Source: Microbacter margulisiae (GTDB lineage: Bacteria > Bacteroidota > Bacteroidia > Bacteroidales > Paludibacteraceae). From it: 64,000 nt of DNA. The translations under genes and the position numbers were made by a program. The number at the start of each line of letters is the position of its first letter. Position 1 is the first letter of the stretch. The stretch spans positions 868,001 through 932,000 of the forward strand of contig NZ_JACHYB010000002.1 of the NCBI RefSeq assembly GCF_014192515.1, written 5' to 3'. Shown here one piece after another: positions 1-9,592 of the stretch. The notes beneath the pieces are model-generated. The model saw nothing but the letters and a program-made list of their open reading frames with translations. It was not told the DNA's origin and made no database searches.

Positions 1-27
1 CTACAATGTTTTTTCTCATTTGATTGA

Positions 28-1290
28 TTAATTAGTAGTTTGATAATAACTATTTTTTGACTGTTTATATTTAGTCGTAAGCCATAGGCGGATAACCCAA
101 AACAGAATGATATACAGTACCGCAAAGCCCAGTGCCTCCCAGGCTGAAGGAATAGAAGGTGTCTCATCATTCGGATTGCTGCTTAGGGGATCTGTCAAAC
201 GGGGCAATGCATCGTTTGACCATTTATTTAGCACCGTCCCGTGATACAGAAGTATCAACCCCGGATTAGAACGTATCATTGTTTTTAATGTCGTAGGATC
301 AGTAGTACAAATTGGAAACCCGACTTTGTTGACTTGCTGGAAATGAGCTATAACGTCACTAGCTGAACCCGTAAGCATGTAAAAAGCATAATGATTCTGT
401 TGAGCAAACTGGTAGATATGTTCAATTCTTGCAAGATGATTTGTCGACATTTGATCCAAATCATATGATACCAACAAAAAAAGATACTTATTTAAGTTCA
501 ATATACTGTCTGTCAGATCATTCATATTAGCATCGCGAATGGAAAAATCATGAATGGCAGGAGTAAATCCCTTTTTAATCAATCGCGTATGTTGTGCTAC
601 AAACGTCCACGTCGAATCTGGATAATTCTCTAAGGAAAATTCTTTCTGCACTCCATTTTTTTCTAAAGTAAATGTCGTCGAATAGACATTTGCCTGAGCT
701 CCAGGAGGAACAGCCATCTCCTTCGGAAGATTTTTTCCTATTTTGTAAGGACGAAAATCGATCATTGGCAAATAATGATAATTAACATGTGCAAAAGCCA
801 TGGCAAAAATCAGGGAATATCCCATTAAAACCCATTCCGCCTTGGGTTTTAAGATCACTGTATGATAACGCATTAAAATAAAGATGGCTATTACCAGCAG
901 CGATAAGATTATGTTTTTATCGAAAGTAGCCCAATTGCCAATCACCAAGGCATCTCCAAAACAGCCGCAGTCTGATACAGGATTTTTCAAAGCAATCCAA
1001 AGCGTTAATGGCGTCATTACTATCATAAAAACAGCCGCAGTGATCATTGTAATTTTCAATCGAATACCAGCAAGTAGATTTAATCCGATCAATAATTCAA
1101 TAACAGACAACGCAACCGCAAATACAAGGGCCGATCCAGACAAGCGCTCCAATCCCATCACCGCAAAGTAATCCTGAAATTTGTACGCAGTACCTAGCGG
1201 GTCAATCAATTTGACAAAACCCGAAAAGACAAAAACTACACCAAGTAACCAGCGGAAAATTTTTAACAAATTGGTTAGTAAAGAGTTCAT
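28..1290 (-). CDS. DoxX-type membrane protein, BT_3928-like
   Basis: A 420-residue inner-membrane protein. Residues 1-150 form a four-helix DoxX/MauE-like module with hydrophobic segments near 10-30, 47-75, 78-100 and 122-140. The short Cys pair motif DCGCFG lies in the loop at about 107, as in MauE/DoxX relatives that work next to thiol-redox proteins. A fifth helix near 152-172 leads into a soluble domain of about 200 residues, and a final helix sits near 385-405. The architecture and sequence resemble the Bacteroidetes BT_3928 family, whose biochemical function is not established. It follows the DUF1599 gene by 38 bp on the same strand, so the two are probably co-transcribed. In related genomes this pair usually precedes tpiA, which would lie just off the left edge; that is inference. 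The family call is fairly secure and the function is open. Confidence 0.8.
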   Translation of the reverse strand: MNSLLTNLLKIFRWLLGVVFVFSGFVKLIDPLGTAYKFQDYFAVMGLERLSGSALVFAVALSVIELLIGLNLLAGIRLKITMITAAVFMIVMTPLTLWIALKNPVSDCGCFGDALVIGNWATFDKNIILSLLVIAIFILMRYHTVILKPKAEWVLMGYSLIFAMAFAHVNYHYLPMIDFRPYKIGKNLPKEMAVPPGAQANVYSTTFTLEKNGVQKEFSLENYPDSTWTFVAQHTRLIKKGFTPAIHDFSIRDANMNDLTDSILNLNKYLFLLVSYDLDQMSTNHLARIEHIYQFAQQNHYAFYMLTGSASDVIAHFQQVNKVGFPICTTDPTTLKTMIRSNPGLILLYHGTVLNKWSNDALPRLTDPLSSNPNDETPSIPSAWEALGFAVLYIILFWVIRLWLTTKYKQSKNSYYQTTN

Positions 1291-1328
1291 GATGAAAAGT
1301 TCGTGCTATTTGTCTTTTGCATATATAA

Positions 1329-1901
1329 TCATTCCGGAGACTGAATTGTTGATTCAGAGTCAGGCTCAAATTCAAGTTTGATCAAGGCGAAAACAGCATA
1401 GTTGATCATATCAGCATAATTTGCATCGATACCTTCAGATATCAGAGTCTTTCCTTTATTATCTTCAATTTGCTTGGTACGGTAGAGTTTGGTTAGGATA
1501 AGATCAACATATGAAGCAATACGCATTGAGCGCCATGCTTCACCATAATCATGATTTTTAGCCATCATCAATGCTTTGGATTGCTGAGTATAAAAATCAT
1601 AAAGAGTTAAAGCATCCTGTGGAGATAAATCAGCCTCTTCGGCATATCCTTTTGCCAATTGAATCAATCCGATTACACCATAGTTAACAATCGCAATCCA
1701 TTCATTTTTAGCACTTTCATCAATCATAGCTTCCTTTTTCGTTTCAAGCGAACGAATCCGGCTTGCTTTGATAAACAATTGATCGGTAACTGATGCAGGA
1801 CGTAAAATACGCCAGGAACTACCGTAATCCATCAGCTTTTTAGAAAAAATATCACGGCACTGACGAATAATTACATCGTATTGCTGATCGGTAGTAAGCA
1901 T
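1329..1901 (-). CDS. DUF1599 domain protein
   Basis: A protein of about 190 residues belonging to the DUF1599 family of Bacteroidetes. Two homologous halves are visible. Each has a D-Y-G-x-x-W-R motif (DYGSSWRILRP in the first half, DYGEAWRSMRI in the second) and each is followed by an N-Y-x-V helix near its end (NYGVIGLIQL, NYAVFALIKL), so it looks like an internally duplicated fold. Starting at the methionine at 1901 gives MLTTDQQYD. A longer frame to 1925 adds eight hydrophobic residues and has a poorer context. No catalytic role is known to me. It lies 38 bp upstream of the DoxX-like gene and probably shares its transcript. Confidence 0.8.
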   Translation of the reverse strand: MLTTDQQYDVIIRQCRDIFSKKLMDYGSSWRILRPASVTDQLFIKASRIRSLETKKEAMIDESAKNEWIAIVNYGVIGLIQLAKGYAEEADLSPQDALTLYDFYTQQSKALMMAKNHDYGEAWRSMRIASYVDLILTKLYRTKQIEDNKGKTLISEGIDANYADMINYAVFALIKLEFEPDSESTIQSPE

Positions 1902-2066
1902 AAAATTGATATTGAAAAGAAACAAGACTGGTTATTTCTTATGGTTCAGACAGAAACCAAATCCAATCTTCTGATTATGATAGACCATTAATGATGTTCA
2001 AAGGTACTCAATTTTTTGGGTTTGGACAACTTCAGCAAAACCATGACAGAGCAGATGCAAGTAAAA

Positions 2067-2096
2067 AGCCGTCTATCCAATTGAGAATAGACGGCT
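2067..2096 (-). terminator. Rho-independent terminator of rpsP
   Basis: A perfect 10-bp inverted repeat (AGCCGTCTAT / ATAGACGGCT) with a 10-nt loop. On the minus strand it is followed by a T-run. It begins about 30 bp after the rpsP stop codon. Confidence 0.85.
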
Positions 2097-2127
2097 TGAA
2101 GAACAACAAGCACAAAGTGCTATTTTT

Positions 2128-2676
2128 TTAATTTGCAGCCTCTGTTGATGCTGTTGCAGCTGCGGCAGCAGCTTCTTTGGCAGCCTCAACAGCCTTAGCA
2201 GCAAGCGCAGCCGATTCTTCAGCTTGTTTTTTTGCCAAAGCTTCAACTTTAACCTGATTTTTTGCCACTTCTTCTTCGTGACGTTTTTTGCTTTTTTCTT
2301 GCAATTCAGCAGATAATTTGTCTTTCAATGAATCCACAGATGCAATACGAGCGGATTTCCATGCAGCAAATCGTTTCTGAGCTTCTACTTCATCAAATGC
2401 ACCTTTTTTTACGCCTCCCTGCAAATGCTTCATCAATAAGACACCTTCATCCGAAAGAATATTACGAGCTGTATCCGTTGGTACTGCGCCAACATTTACC
2501 CAATACAAAGCACGATCAAAGTTAAGATCAATCGTTGCCGGATTTGTATTAGGATTATACGATCCGATTCGCTCAATAAATTTTCCATCACGCGGTGCCC
2601 GACCATCGGCGATAACAATGTGATAATAGGCATATCCCTTGCGGCCGTGTCTTTGTAGTCTGATTTTCGTTGCCAT
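2128..2676 (-). CDS. rpsP: 30S ribosomal protein S16
   Basis: Small-subunit ribosomal protein bS16, 182 residues. The N-terminal 85 residues carry the family signature: [13 protein letters not shown] at the start, then the conserved [19 protein letters not shown] stretch and GSYNP. The start at 2676 (MATKI) is chosen over the frame's upstream end at 2736 because bS16 proteins begin here. The family core is about 80-90 residues; the remaining C-terminal tail of nearly 100 residues is rich in Lys, Glu and Ala, as is usual in Bacteroidetes S16. A TAnnTTTG promoter box lies about 60 bp upstream and a strong terminator lies directly downstream, so it appears to be a single-gene transcript. Confidence 0.97.
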   Translation of the reverse strand: MATKIRLQRHGRKGYAYYHIVIADGRAPRDGKFIERIGSYNPNTNPATIDLNFDRALYWVNVGAVPTDTARNILSDEGVLLMKHLQGGVKKGAFDEVEAQKRFAAWKSARIASVDSLKDKLSAELQEKSKKRHEEEVAKNQVKVEALAKKQAEESAALAAKAVEAAKEAAAAAATASTEAAN

Positions 2677-2735
2677 TGATTGTTGAATTAAATAAATAAA
2701 ATAAAAGCCTAAGTGCTTTTTCTCGAAAAGCGGCA

Positions 2736-2743
2736 CAAAGGTA
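2736..2743 (-). promoter_or_regulatory. Bacteroidetes -7 promoter box of rpsP
   Basis: On the minus strand this reads TACCTTTG, a match to the Bacteroidetes -7 consensus TAnnTTTG. It would give a leader of about 50 nt before the rpsP ATG. No clear TTTG -33 box was found at the expected spacing. Confidence 0.5.
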
Positions 2744-2850
2744 CGCTTTTTTTCAATTGGTTGTATTTGTTTCTCAAGATTGCTCCCTTTTTTCTATTGG
2801 ATTTATCAATATTGAGTCGTCTTAGGTAAAATCAAACTACTAATAGATAA

Positions 2851-2887
2851 AAAAAGGTTTGCAAGCAATAAGCTCACGAACCTTTTC
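2851..2887 (-). terminator. Terminator of the M23 peptidase gene
   Basis: On the minus strand, an 11-bp stem (GGTTCGTGAGC with its partner GCTTGCAAACC, including G-U pairs and a mismatch) is flanked by A- and T-rich tracts and ends in a run of seven T. It lies about 30 bp after the peptidase stop codon. Confidence 0.7.
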
Positions 2888-2918
2888 TTCTCTATTATTC
2901 AATATGATTAATTTCTGA

Positions 2919-3761
2919 CTATCTTCTGTGGTATCTTCTTTTTGCTTTATGCGCTCTGGCCAAACTTTTTCTAAAATTAGAAGATGGAGTTAAATGAGCA
3001 TATTCATAATCAAAAGATCCGCGCTTAGTGATTTCGTAAGTATCGTGCCATGGTGTTCCATCTGCAAAGTCAAATATCTTTTCCGGATTAATAGCATTAC
3101 CCAGATAACGTACTTCAAAATGCAAATGTGGTCCTGTGGAACGCCCTGTACTACCTCCTAATCCTAAAACATCTCCAGCTTTAAGATATTCATTTTCACG
3201 AACCAGTATCTTGGATAAATGTCCGTAAATTGTTTCCAGTCCATTATCATGGCGAACAACAACATAGTTGCCGTATCCGCCCGGTTCATAACCTGTAATA
3301 CGAACCCTACCATCAAAGGCGCAACGAACAGGATCACCAATATTTAACTTCAGATCCGTTCCGTAATGCATGCGATGAAAACGACTTCTCCACCCAAAAT
3401 GCGATGTAATCCATGATTGTACAGGAGGAACAAACTGCGAAACATCAATCTTAACAGAATCTGGCAGTTTGGAAACAGGCATATGATATGGATTTATTCT
3501 ACTGTTTGTCCATGATTCGTAAATACCACTGGCAGGAATATTCGAATCATCTTCAGTAGCATTGGGATCCTCTTCTTGTTGCATCTTTTGCAACATCAAA
3601 GCATTTAAAGCATTAATTTGGCGTTGCACGTCATCTACAGCGGCTAATTGTCGAGGATGCGAATAGTGGTGCCTTACGTGTACTCTTTTCTTAGCAAAAG
3701 CATGAGGTGCAAATCCGTAAGAAAACAGCCAAATAAAGGAGAAAAAAATCACTTTCTTCAT
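2919..3761 (-). CDS. M23 family peptidase (LytM domain), secreted
   Basis: A 280-residue cell-wall endopeptidase-type protein. Residues 1-23 look like a Sec signal peptide ending in HAFA. A low-complexity, charged linker follows to about residue 100. The LytM/M23 domain occupies about residues 110-230. It carries the zinc-binding H-x-x-x-D signature (HYGTD) and the later H-x-H (HLHFEVRY), so both metal-ligand motifs are intact. M23 enzymes cleave peptide crosslinks of peptidoglycan, or act as regulators of amidases when the motifs are lost; here an active enzyme is expected. A basic tail (KAKRRYHRR) ends the protein. The gene lies 19 bp downstream of ndk on the same strand, and a terminator follows it. 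Confidence 0.92.
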   Translation of the reverse strand: MKKVIFFSFIWLFSYGFAPHAFAKKRVHVRHHYSHPRQLAAVDDVQRQINALNALMLQKMQQEEDPNATEDDSNIPASGIYESWTNSRINPYHMPVSKLPDSVKIDVSQFVPPVQSWITSHFGWRSRFHRMHYGTDLKLNIGDPVRCAFDGRVRITGYEPGGYGNYVVVRHDNGLETIYGHLSKILVRENEYLKAGDVLGLGGSTGRSTGPHLHFEVRYLGNAINPEKIFDFADGTPWHDTYEITKRGSFDYEYAHLTPSSNFRKSLARAHKAKRRYHRR

Positions 3762-3780
3762 AGCTCTCGTTGTGGGTTTA

Positions 3781-4245
3781 TCAATTCAGTTCATCTGGTG
3801 CATACAACGCAGTTGACATCACCGTTTTATAATCAAAAAGTTCTTCCGGCTTAAAAAACCGGTCTATCTCTATTTGTGCAGTCGCTAATGAATCTGAAGC
3901 ATGAATAAGATTCTTCAAAGCGCTGATACTATAATCTCCACGAATTGTCCCCGGCGTTGCATTACGACCATTTGTAGGTCCCACCATTTCACGAACGAGT
4001 CTGACAGCTTCTTTCCCTTTTACGCACATCGCAATTACTGGCGTTTTTTGCATAGCTTCCTTGAGTATAGGGAAGAAAGGTTTACTAACTAAATGGGAAT
4101 AATGTTCTTCTATTAATTCGTCCGAAAGGCGGATCATTTTCATTCCAACAATAAGTAAGCCTTTTTTCTCCAATCTGGAAAGAATTTCTCCAACCAAACC
4201 ACGCTCTATAGAGCTAGGTTTCAACAAAATAAGTGTTCTTTGCAT
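3781..4245 (-). CDS. ndk: Nucleoside diphosphate kinase
   Basis: A 154-residue enzyme that transfers the gamma phosphate between nucleoside tri- and diphosphates through a phospho-histidine. The N-terminal TLILLKPSS and the GPTNGRNATPGTIRGD segment are typical. The active-site histidine is seen in NLIHASDS, the form common in Bacteroidetes where other phyla have NxxHGSDS. Length is that of the family. It precedes the M23 peptidase gene by 19 bp and they may share a transcript. The start at 4245 gives the standard N-terminus (MQRTLILLKP). Confidence 0.96.
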   Translation of the reverse strand: MQRTLILLKPSSIERGLVGEILSRLEKKGLLIVGMKMIRLSDELIEEHYSHLVSKPFFPILKEAMQKTPVIAMCVKGKEAVRLVREMVGPTNGRNATPGTIRGDYSISALKNLIHASDSLATAQIEIDRFFKPEELFDYKTVMSTALYAPDELN

Positions 4246-4326
4246 GGTATACTAATTCGATATAATTCTAATTTCAGGTCAAAGTAAGAAATAAAAAATG
4301 ATATCTCCAAATTTAGTGAACCTTTT

Positions 4327-6426
4327 TTAGCTGATTTTTTTCCAGTCTATAGTGCCTTTTTGCATTTTTTGGAGTTGCTTTTTCAATATTGTATGTTCAG
4401 GACGTTGCAATAGGGGGTCTTCCTCAAGCATTTCCATGGCTATTTTTCGTGCAAATTGAAGCATTTGTCCATCTCGGGCTAAATTGGCAACACGTAAAGT
4501 AAAAGGAATTCCGCTTTGTTGCGTTCCTTCAATATCTCCGGGTCCTCTAAGCTTCAAATCTGCGTCTGCAATTTCAAAGCCATCATTCGTGCGGGTCATA
4601 ATCTCCATTCGCTTCCGGGTGTCTTTTCCGAGCTCAAAAGGAGTCATAAGTATACAATACGACTGATCACATCCGCGGCCTACTCTTCCTCTCAACTGAT
4701 GAAGTTGTGAAAGTCCGAATCGTTGGGCACTTTCAATGATCATCACCGATGCGTTAGGCACATTGACACCAACCTCAATAACAGTAGTAGCAACCAGAAT
4801 TTGTATTTTTCTTTCTGCGAACTGGGTCATTGCGGCTTCTTTTTCGGTTGGAGTCAGACGTCCGTGTACCATACCTGCACTAAACTTAGGGAATCGTTCT
4901 TTAATCATATTGAATCCATCGGTGAGATTTTGAAAATCCATCTTTTCCGATTCTTCAATAAGCGGATACACGACATAGACCTGACGTCCTGCCGTAATTT
5001 CTTGTTCTATAAAATGATACAACGCACCTCTCCTTTTTTCATAAAAATGAAGCGTTTGGATTGGCTTCCTTCCCGGAGGCAGCTCATCGATCACAGACAC
5101 TTCCAGATCCCCGTACAACGTCATGGCCAGGGTACGGGGAATGGGAGTGGCAGTCATAACTAAGATATGAGGAGCCAATTCATTTTTCATCCACATTTTA
5201 GCCCGTTGGGCAACGCCGAAACGATGCTGTTCATCTATAACCACTAAGCCTAAATTGGCAAATTGTACTTCATCTTCCAACAAAGCATGGGTTCCAACCA
5301 ATAAATGAAGTGACCCTGCCCGTAATTGCTCATGCAATCTTACCCGGTCTGACTTACGCGTAGAACCTGTCAGTAAACCAACTGTAACATTCATTTTTTG
5401 CAAGAAACGACTGATGGTCTCAAAATGCTGTATTGCCAGAATCTCTGTTGGGGCCATAATACAAGCCTGAAAGCCATTATCCATTGCAATGAGCATCACC
5501 ATCAAAGCGACCAAAGTTTTGCCACTTCCCACATCGCCTTGTAGCAATCGGTTCATCTGATGTCCACTCCCAACATCGGCTCGTATCTCGCGGATTACCT
5601 TTTTTTGAGCATTTGTCAGTTCAAAAGGCAAGCAATGATGATAAAACGTATTGAAATAAGCCCCTACGTGCGCAAACATATAACCTTTCGATTGCATGGC
5701 CCGCTGTTTTGCTATCCGTAAAAGAGAAAGCTGAATATAAAAAAGCTCTTCAAATTTAATGCGCTGTTTTGCCTTAGAGAGTCTCTGTGCATTTACAGGA
5801 AAATGCATAGTGCTTATCGCCTCATGCAAAGGCATCAAAGTGAATTTTTTTATCAAATATGACGGAAGTGTTTCGGGAATTGGTTCTAACAGATTATGAA
5901 GCAATGTAAACATGATCTTCTGAATCGCCTTTGAATTCAGAAAATTAGATTTCATCTTTTCTGTCGTACCATAATAACCCTGCAAAATACTATTTGTCTG
6001 CAATGTATTTTGGTCAACTGACTCAATTTCAGGATGAGCAATAGAAAACCGACCATTGAAAACAGTCGGTTTCCCAAAAATAATATACGGAGTATCAACC
6101 TGATATTGTTTTTGAACATATTGAATCCCCTGAAACCAAATCAATTCCAATGACCCTGTTCCGTCAGCAAAACGGGCAGTTAACCGCTGGCGACGACCTT
6201 CTCCCTGCCTTGAGAAATGGACAATACTCCCTTTCAGTTGCACATATCCAACGTCATGTTGCAATTCGGCAACGGAATAAAACCGGCTTCGGTCAATATA
6301 TTTATACGGGAAATAATAGAGTAGATCTTCGGCTGTCTTTATTTGCAGTTCATTTCGTAATAATTCGGCCCGTTTGGGGCCAATGCCAGGAATAAACTGA
6401 ATATCGCTTGTATTGAGATCAATCAT
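4327..6426 (-). CDS. recG: ATP-dependent DNA helicase RecG
   Basis: A branch-migration helicase of 699 residues that remodels stalled replication forks and Holliday junctions. The N-terminal third is the wedge/OB-fold domain. The helicase core carries Walker A GDVGSGKT (about residue 305), the RecG-specific DEQH box in DEQHRFG (about 405), the TATPIPRT motif, and a motif VI region QRFGLSQLHQLRGRVGRG that leads into the TRG motif. I start at 6426 (MIDLNTSDIQ), just before the conserved GIGPKRAELL element; an in-frame ATG at 6450 would add eight residues. It follows ispD on the same strand with a gap of about 120 bp. Confidence 0.96.
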   Translation of the reverse strand: MIDLNTSDIQFIPGIGPKRAELLRNELQIKTAEDLLYYFPYKYIDRSRFYSVAELQHDVGYVQLKGSIVHFSRQGEGRRQRLTARFADGTGSLELIWFQGIQYVQKQYQVDTPYIIFGKPTVFNGRFSIAHPEIESVDQNTLQTNSILQGYYGTTEKMKSNFLNSKAIQKIMFTLLHNLLEPIPETLPSYLIKKFTLMPLHEAISTMHFPVNAQRLSKAKQRIKFEELFYIQLSLLRIAKQRAMQSKGYMFAHVGAYFNTFYHHCLPFELTNAQKKVIREIRADVGSGHQMNRLLQGDVGSGKTLVALMVMLIAMDNGFQACIMAPTEILAIQHFETISRFLQKMNVTVGLLTGSTRKSDRVRLHEQLRAGSLHLLVGTHALLEDEVQFANLGLVVIDEQHRFGVAQRAKMWMKNELAPHILVMTATPIPRTLAMTLYGDLEVSVIDELPPGRKPIQTLHFYEKRRGALYHFIEQEITAGRQVYVVYPLIEESEKMDFQNLTDGFNMIKERFPKFSAGMVHGRLTPTEKEAAMTQFAERKIQILVATTVIEVGVNVPNASVMIIESAQRFGLSQLHQLRGRVGRGCDQSYCILMTPFELGKDTRKRMEIMTRTNDGFEIADADLKLRGPGDIEGTQQSGIPFTLRVANLARDGQMLQFARKIAMEMLEEDPLLQRPEHTILKKQLQKMQKGTIDWKKIS

Positions 6427-6548
6427 GCCGTAAGAAAATGTCTTAAGCAAAAACCATTTTACAACTTGAGCCCAACCATCTTTATCACAGCAGAACGAAC
6501 CGTCAATCCTGATAGATAACGGACTATCATAATGCTGAAAAATTTCGT

Positions 6549-7223
6549 TTATTTTTTATCCAACGAAAGAATCCATTCTGCAACTTTCAAATCTACCGGA
6601 TTGGTAATCTTAATGTTCCGACGCTCTCCTTCAATTATATTTACTGCAATACCAAATGAATCAACCAATGAAGCGTCATCTGTATAATTATCCGGTTGCG
6701 CTTTGCGATAGGCCATCTTTAAAACAATGGAATTGAAAATCTGAGGTGTCTGGACAGTGAAAAAGTCATTCCGATTGACACTTTTTGTTCCATGGTTGGT
6801 ACGCTGACGAATAGATTCTACAATTTCAGATGCCGGAACTGCTGATCCCATTTTTTCAGCCACATCGAAGCATCTTTGAATCAAATCAATGCTAACCAAC
6901 GGACGAACTCCGTCATGTACAGCAATAAGACCTTCCCCCTGCACCATTTCTACAGCATGCGACACAGAATCATAACGGGTATCTCCACCCGGTACGATTT
7001 GATGGGGTATTTTAAAATGATATTTTATGCAAAGCTTCCCCCATGTATTAAAATGTTCCTGAGGCAATACAACAAATATCTTCATACCAGCGTCAAAACG
7101 GGCAAAAGCTTCAATTGAACGCATCACAACAGGCATTCCATCCAACTCCAGAAACTGTTTTGGGAGTTCCGTTCCCATTCTGACTCCTTTCCCCCCGGCT
7201 ACAATAATTGCAAATCGCTTCAT
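6549..7223 (-). CDS. ispD: 2-C-methyl-D-erythritol 4-phosphate cytidylyltransferase
   Basis: A 224-residue enzyme of the non-mevalonate isoprenoid pathway. It joins CTP and methylerythritol phosphate to give CDP-methylerythritol. The N-terminal nucleotide-binding loop reads VAGGKGVRMG, followed by the PKQFLEL motif. Other family elements are VHDGVRP near residue 110 and TVQTPQIF near 155, plus YTDDASLVD. Length equals the family norm. It is the first gene of a probable ispD-recG pair. Confidence 0.95.
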   Translation of the reverse strand: MKRFAIIVAGGKGVRMGTELPKQFLELDGMPVVMRSIEAFARFDAGMKIFVVLPQEHFNTWGKLCIKYHFKIPHQIVPGGDTRYDSVSHAVEMVQGEGLIAVHDGVRPLVSIDLIQRCFDVAEKMGSAVPASEIVESIRQRTNHGTKSVNRNDFFTVQTPQIFNSIVLKMAYRKAQPDNYTDDASLVDSFGIAVNIIEGERRNIKITNPVDLKVAEWILSLDKK

Positions 7224-7717
7224 AGTGTTTTTAAGTTACATAGATATTATCAAATACAACTGAAAATATGGCATATTGCCACATGAATAGCAGCGAATAT
7301 CTATAAGATTGTATTAACGAGGCAAACTTAAACAATAAATTTCAAACCACGAAGTTTTGACAAGATATACAGTAAGGGAAAAGAAAAAACAAGATTAACA
7401 GCAACTTTCACGTAACAGCAATGACAGTTTCGCCATACCGTTTAATATTGAAGTGCGATAAACTATTCGTCCAATAACATCATAAAACAAAAAAAATGAA
7501 TTCTGAGAGCTAATTTCATGTATAATTAATTCACCCTACTTTCTTGCTATTCCATTTCCAATTGAATTCACAGAATTTTTTGTACGCAGGAAATTTTCAT
7601 CCGGTGATTAGCCATTTTATATTCCATACAATAAGACTTCCTCATTCTTAGCTTGCCGGGAATGTCCTATTCCTGACAAAAGGCCAGTACTATCTTTAGA
7701 AAAATATACAATAGTCC
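7224..7717. other. Intergenic region, boundary between housekeeping genes and PUL
   Basis: About 490 AT-rich bases with no convincing ORF. It separates the housekeeping block from the polysaccharide region. I see only a weak 5-bp hairpin (GGAAT/ATTCC) near 7660-7673 downstream of the esterase stop, too weak to call a terminator. Confidence 0.5.
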
Positions 7718-8656
7718 CTACTTTACGAGACCATGCATTCTAAGCCATCTGATACAGGCTTGCGGCCAGGATGATTCTGTATCATGTGTCCAGTTTGCCA
7801 ATCCAAAACCATGCCCTCCTCTTTCATATAAATGAAGCTCACAGGGAATCTTATATTTCGTAAGAGCCAATGCATAATCGATACTGTTCTGCACTGGAAC
7901 CACATTATCGTCCAGCGATTGTACCAAAAAAGCCGGAGGGGTATTCTGATTGACCTGCAATTCATTTGAATACAACTGTACCAATGCCGAATCCGGATGC
8001 TCTCCCAGCAAATTAATACGCGAACCCATGTGAGTAATTTTTTCCCTCATCGAAATTACGGGATAAATTAAAAGGGAGAAATCGGGTCGCGCACTGACTG
8101 AATCTTTCATTTTATAAACCTTTTGATTATAATGCGTTGACAATGTAGAAGCGACATGTCCACCAGCGGAAAAACCCATGATACCTATTTTGTGGGGATC
8201 AATGTTCCATTGTTTCGCATGGCTGCGCACGATGCGCATCGCCCGTTGGGCATCCTGTAGCGGGCCAATGGTTTTATCGACCATAATTGCCGAGTCGGGC
8301 AGGCGGTATTTTAAAACAAAAGCCGTGATACCAAGCGTATTCATCCACTCTGCAACCTGCGATCCTTCATGCTTGATGGCCAATAGACTGTATCCCCCGC
8401 CAGGACAAATAATAACTGCCGTACCGTTAGCTTTGTCTGCCGGTGCAGGATAATAATCAAGCGTAGGATCGGATATGTTCTTTTCCCATGTAAAGTACTG
8501 ATTGGAACCGATTTGTGCTTTATAGGACGGATCAGGTTTTGAGTTCGGAACTCCATTGGGCCAGAGTTTAATTACATTGGTTTGAGCTGTTGCGGCACTA
8601 AAAGAAAATATCAACGCAACAATAATCAGATTCAGTTTAAATGTGACTACTTTCAT
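7718..8656 (-). CDS. Secreted alpha/beta-hydrolase esterase (acetyl/feruloyl esterase-like)
   Basis: A 312-residue esterase-type hydrolase with an N-terminal signal peptide (cleavage near SAATA, residue 24). It has the oxyanion loop CPGGGY, the nucleophile elbow GFSAGG (Ser near 166), the acidic residue in QSLDDNVVP near 250 and the histidine in ERGGHGFGL near 283, a complete Ser-Asp-His triad. The fold class is that of BD-FAE/Axe-like enzymes, which remove acetyl or feruloyl groups from plant polysaccharides. It starts 5 bp after the stop of the SGNH esterase, so they are co-transcribed. Removing acyl groups would help the glycosidases of the neighbouring PUL. Substrate is not readable from sequence. 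Confidence 0.85.
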   Translation of the reverse strand: MKVVTFKLNLIIVALIFSFSAATAQTNVIKLWPNGVPNSKPDPSYKAQIGSNQYFTWEKNISDPTLDYYPAPADKANGTAVIICPGGGYSLLAIKHEGSQVAEWMNTLGITAFVLKYRLPDSAIMVDKTIGPLQDAQRAMRIVRSHAKQWNIDPHKIGIMGFSAGGHVASTLSTHYNQKVYKMKDSVSARPDFSLLIYPVISMREKITHMGSRINLLGEHPDSALVQLYSNELQVNQNTPPAFLVQSLDDNVVPVQNSIDYALALTKYKIPCELHLYERGGHGFGLANWTHDTESSWPQACIRWLRMHGLVK

Positions 8657-8661
8657 CTTTT

Positions 8662-9315
8662 CTATTTATTTGAATTGTGTTCTAAATCTTTCGCTATAAC
8701 GTCTGCCATGATTCTGGCGCCTTCTACATCGGGATGAATCCCGTCAAAGAAATATTGACCATAGGGTTTCATTTGGTCGTGGAGATCCATCACATGAAGA
8801 TGATTTTTTTGAGCGACGTTTTTTATTATAGGGATGATCCATTTGGTTAATGTAGAATCATTAATCGTCCATTTACTTTTAAATGCCGGAACAGGCAGGC
8901 AAAGATAAATCGCTGGCCTGGGATGTATCGTTTCAAAAGTATCTACCAACGCCTGATAATCCCTGGCAAAGCTGGTCGAATCCCAGTTTTGGGTTTTAGT
9001 ATCATTGGTGCCAAGCTGAATAATAATGATATTGGGCTTATATGCAAATACATCGTAAAACTCCTTGCATGTCCAATAGGGGAAATCTCCATGTTTCCTA
9101 AGCGTGGTGGCGCTTCGTCCCAGATTCATTACCGTATAACCCTTTCCTAAAATGCTGTCGAGCTGAACCGGATAGGAGGTTTTACTTTGGCATGGCAATC
9201 CATACCCTTCGGTGATGCTATCGCCTACACAGGCAATTTTTTTCTCTGTTGAACAGGAGGAAAATAAAAGAACCAATAGTGATAACGCTAAAATTATTCC
9301 GTTTGCATGTTTCAT
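8662..9315 (-). CDS. SGNH/GDSL-type esterase lipoprotein
   Basis: A 217-residue lipoprotein esterase. The signal peptide ends in a lipobox (LLFSSC, Cys at about 21). SGNH block I is VGDSITEG (Ser near 33), block III is QLGTNDTK with its Asn, and block V is DGIHPDVEGA with the Asp-His pair, so the catalytic set is complete. This family in PULs contains carbohydrate acetylesterases. It lies just upstream of the alpha/beta-hydrolase gene (5-bp gap). The two esterases probably deacylate the polysaccharide in the periplasm or at the outer membrane. Confidence 0.85.
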   Translation of the reverse strand: MKHANGIILALSLLVLLFSSCSTEKKIACVGDSITEGYGLPCQSKTSYPVQLDSILGKGYTVMNLGRSATTLRKHGDFPYWTCKEFYDVFAYKPNIIIIQLGTNDTKTQNWDSTSFARDYQALVDTFETIHPRPAIYLCLPVPAFKSKWTINDSTLTKWIIPIIKNVAQKNHLHVMDLHDQMKPYGQYFFDGIHPDVEGARIMADVIAKDLEHNSNK

Positions 9316-9592
9316 TTCAAGTCTATTTTTAATTTACCAAATTACGATATGCAAATTCATTCCAGAGATTTGAGAAAAAGTGATTTGCGGCCATCGGATC
9401 CGCAAATCACTTCCAAACTTCCTAAGAATCTTGATGGATTGCTTCCCTGCAGATACTACAATAAAAACCAAATAAAGGACTGTTTTTTCTGCATCCGACA
9501 GAGGCAAAGATACAAAATTTTGATTTATAGAATCTAACTTCTCTCGACAGATGTATATTCTCTTCATATTTGTAACAGAAAACTCTTTCTTC

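Noticed and set aside
7224..7717. Prophage or integration border at the edge of the PUL
   Set aside because: No tRNA, integrase or direct repeats were found at either side, so transfer of the locus is not supported by this sequence.
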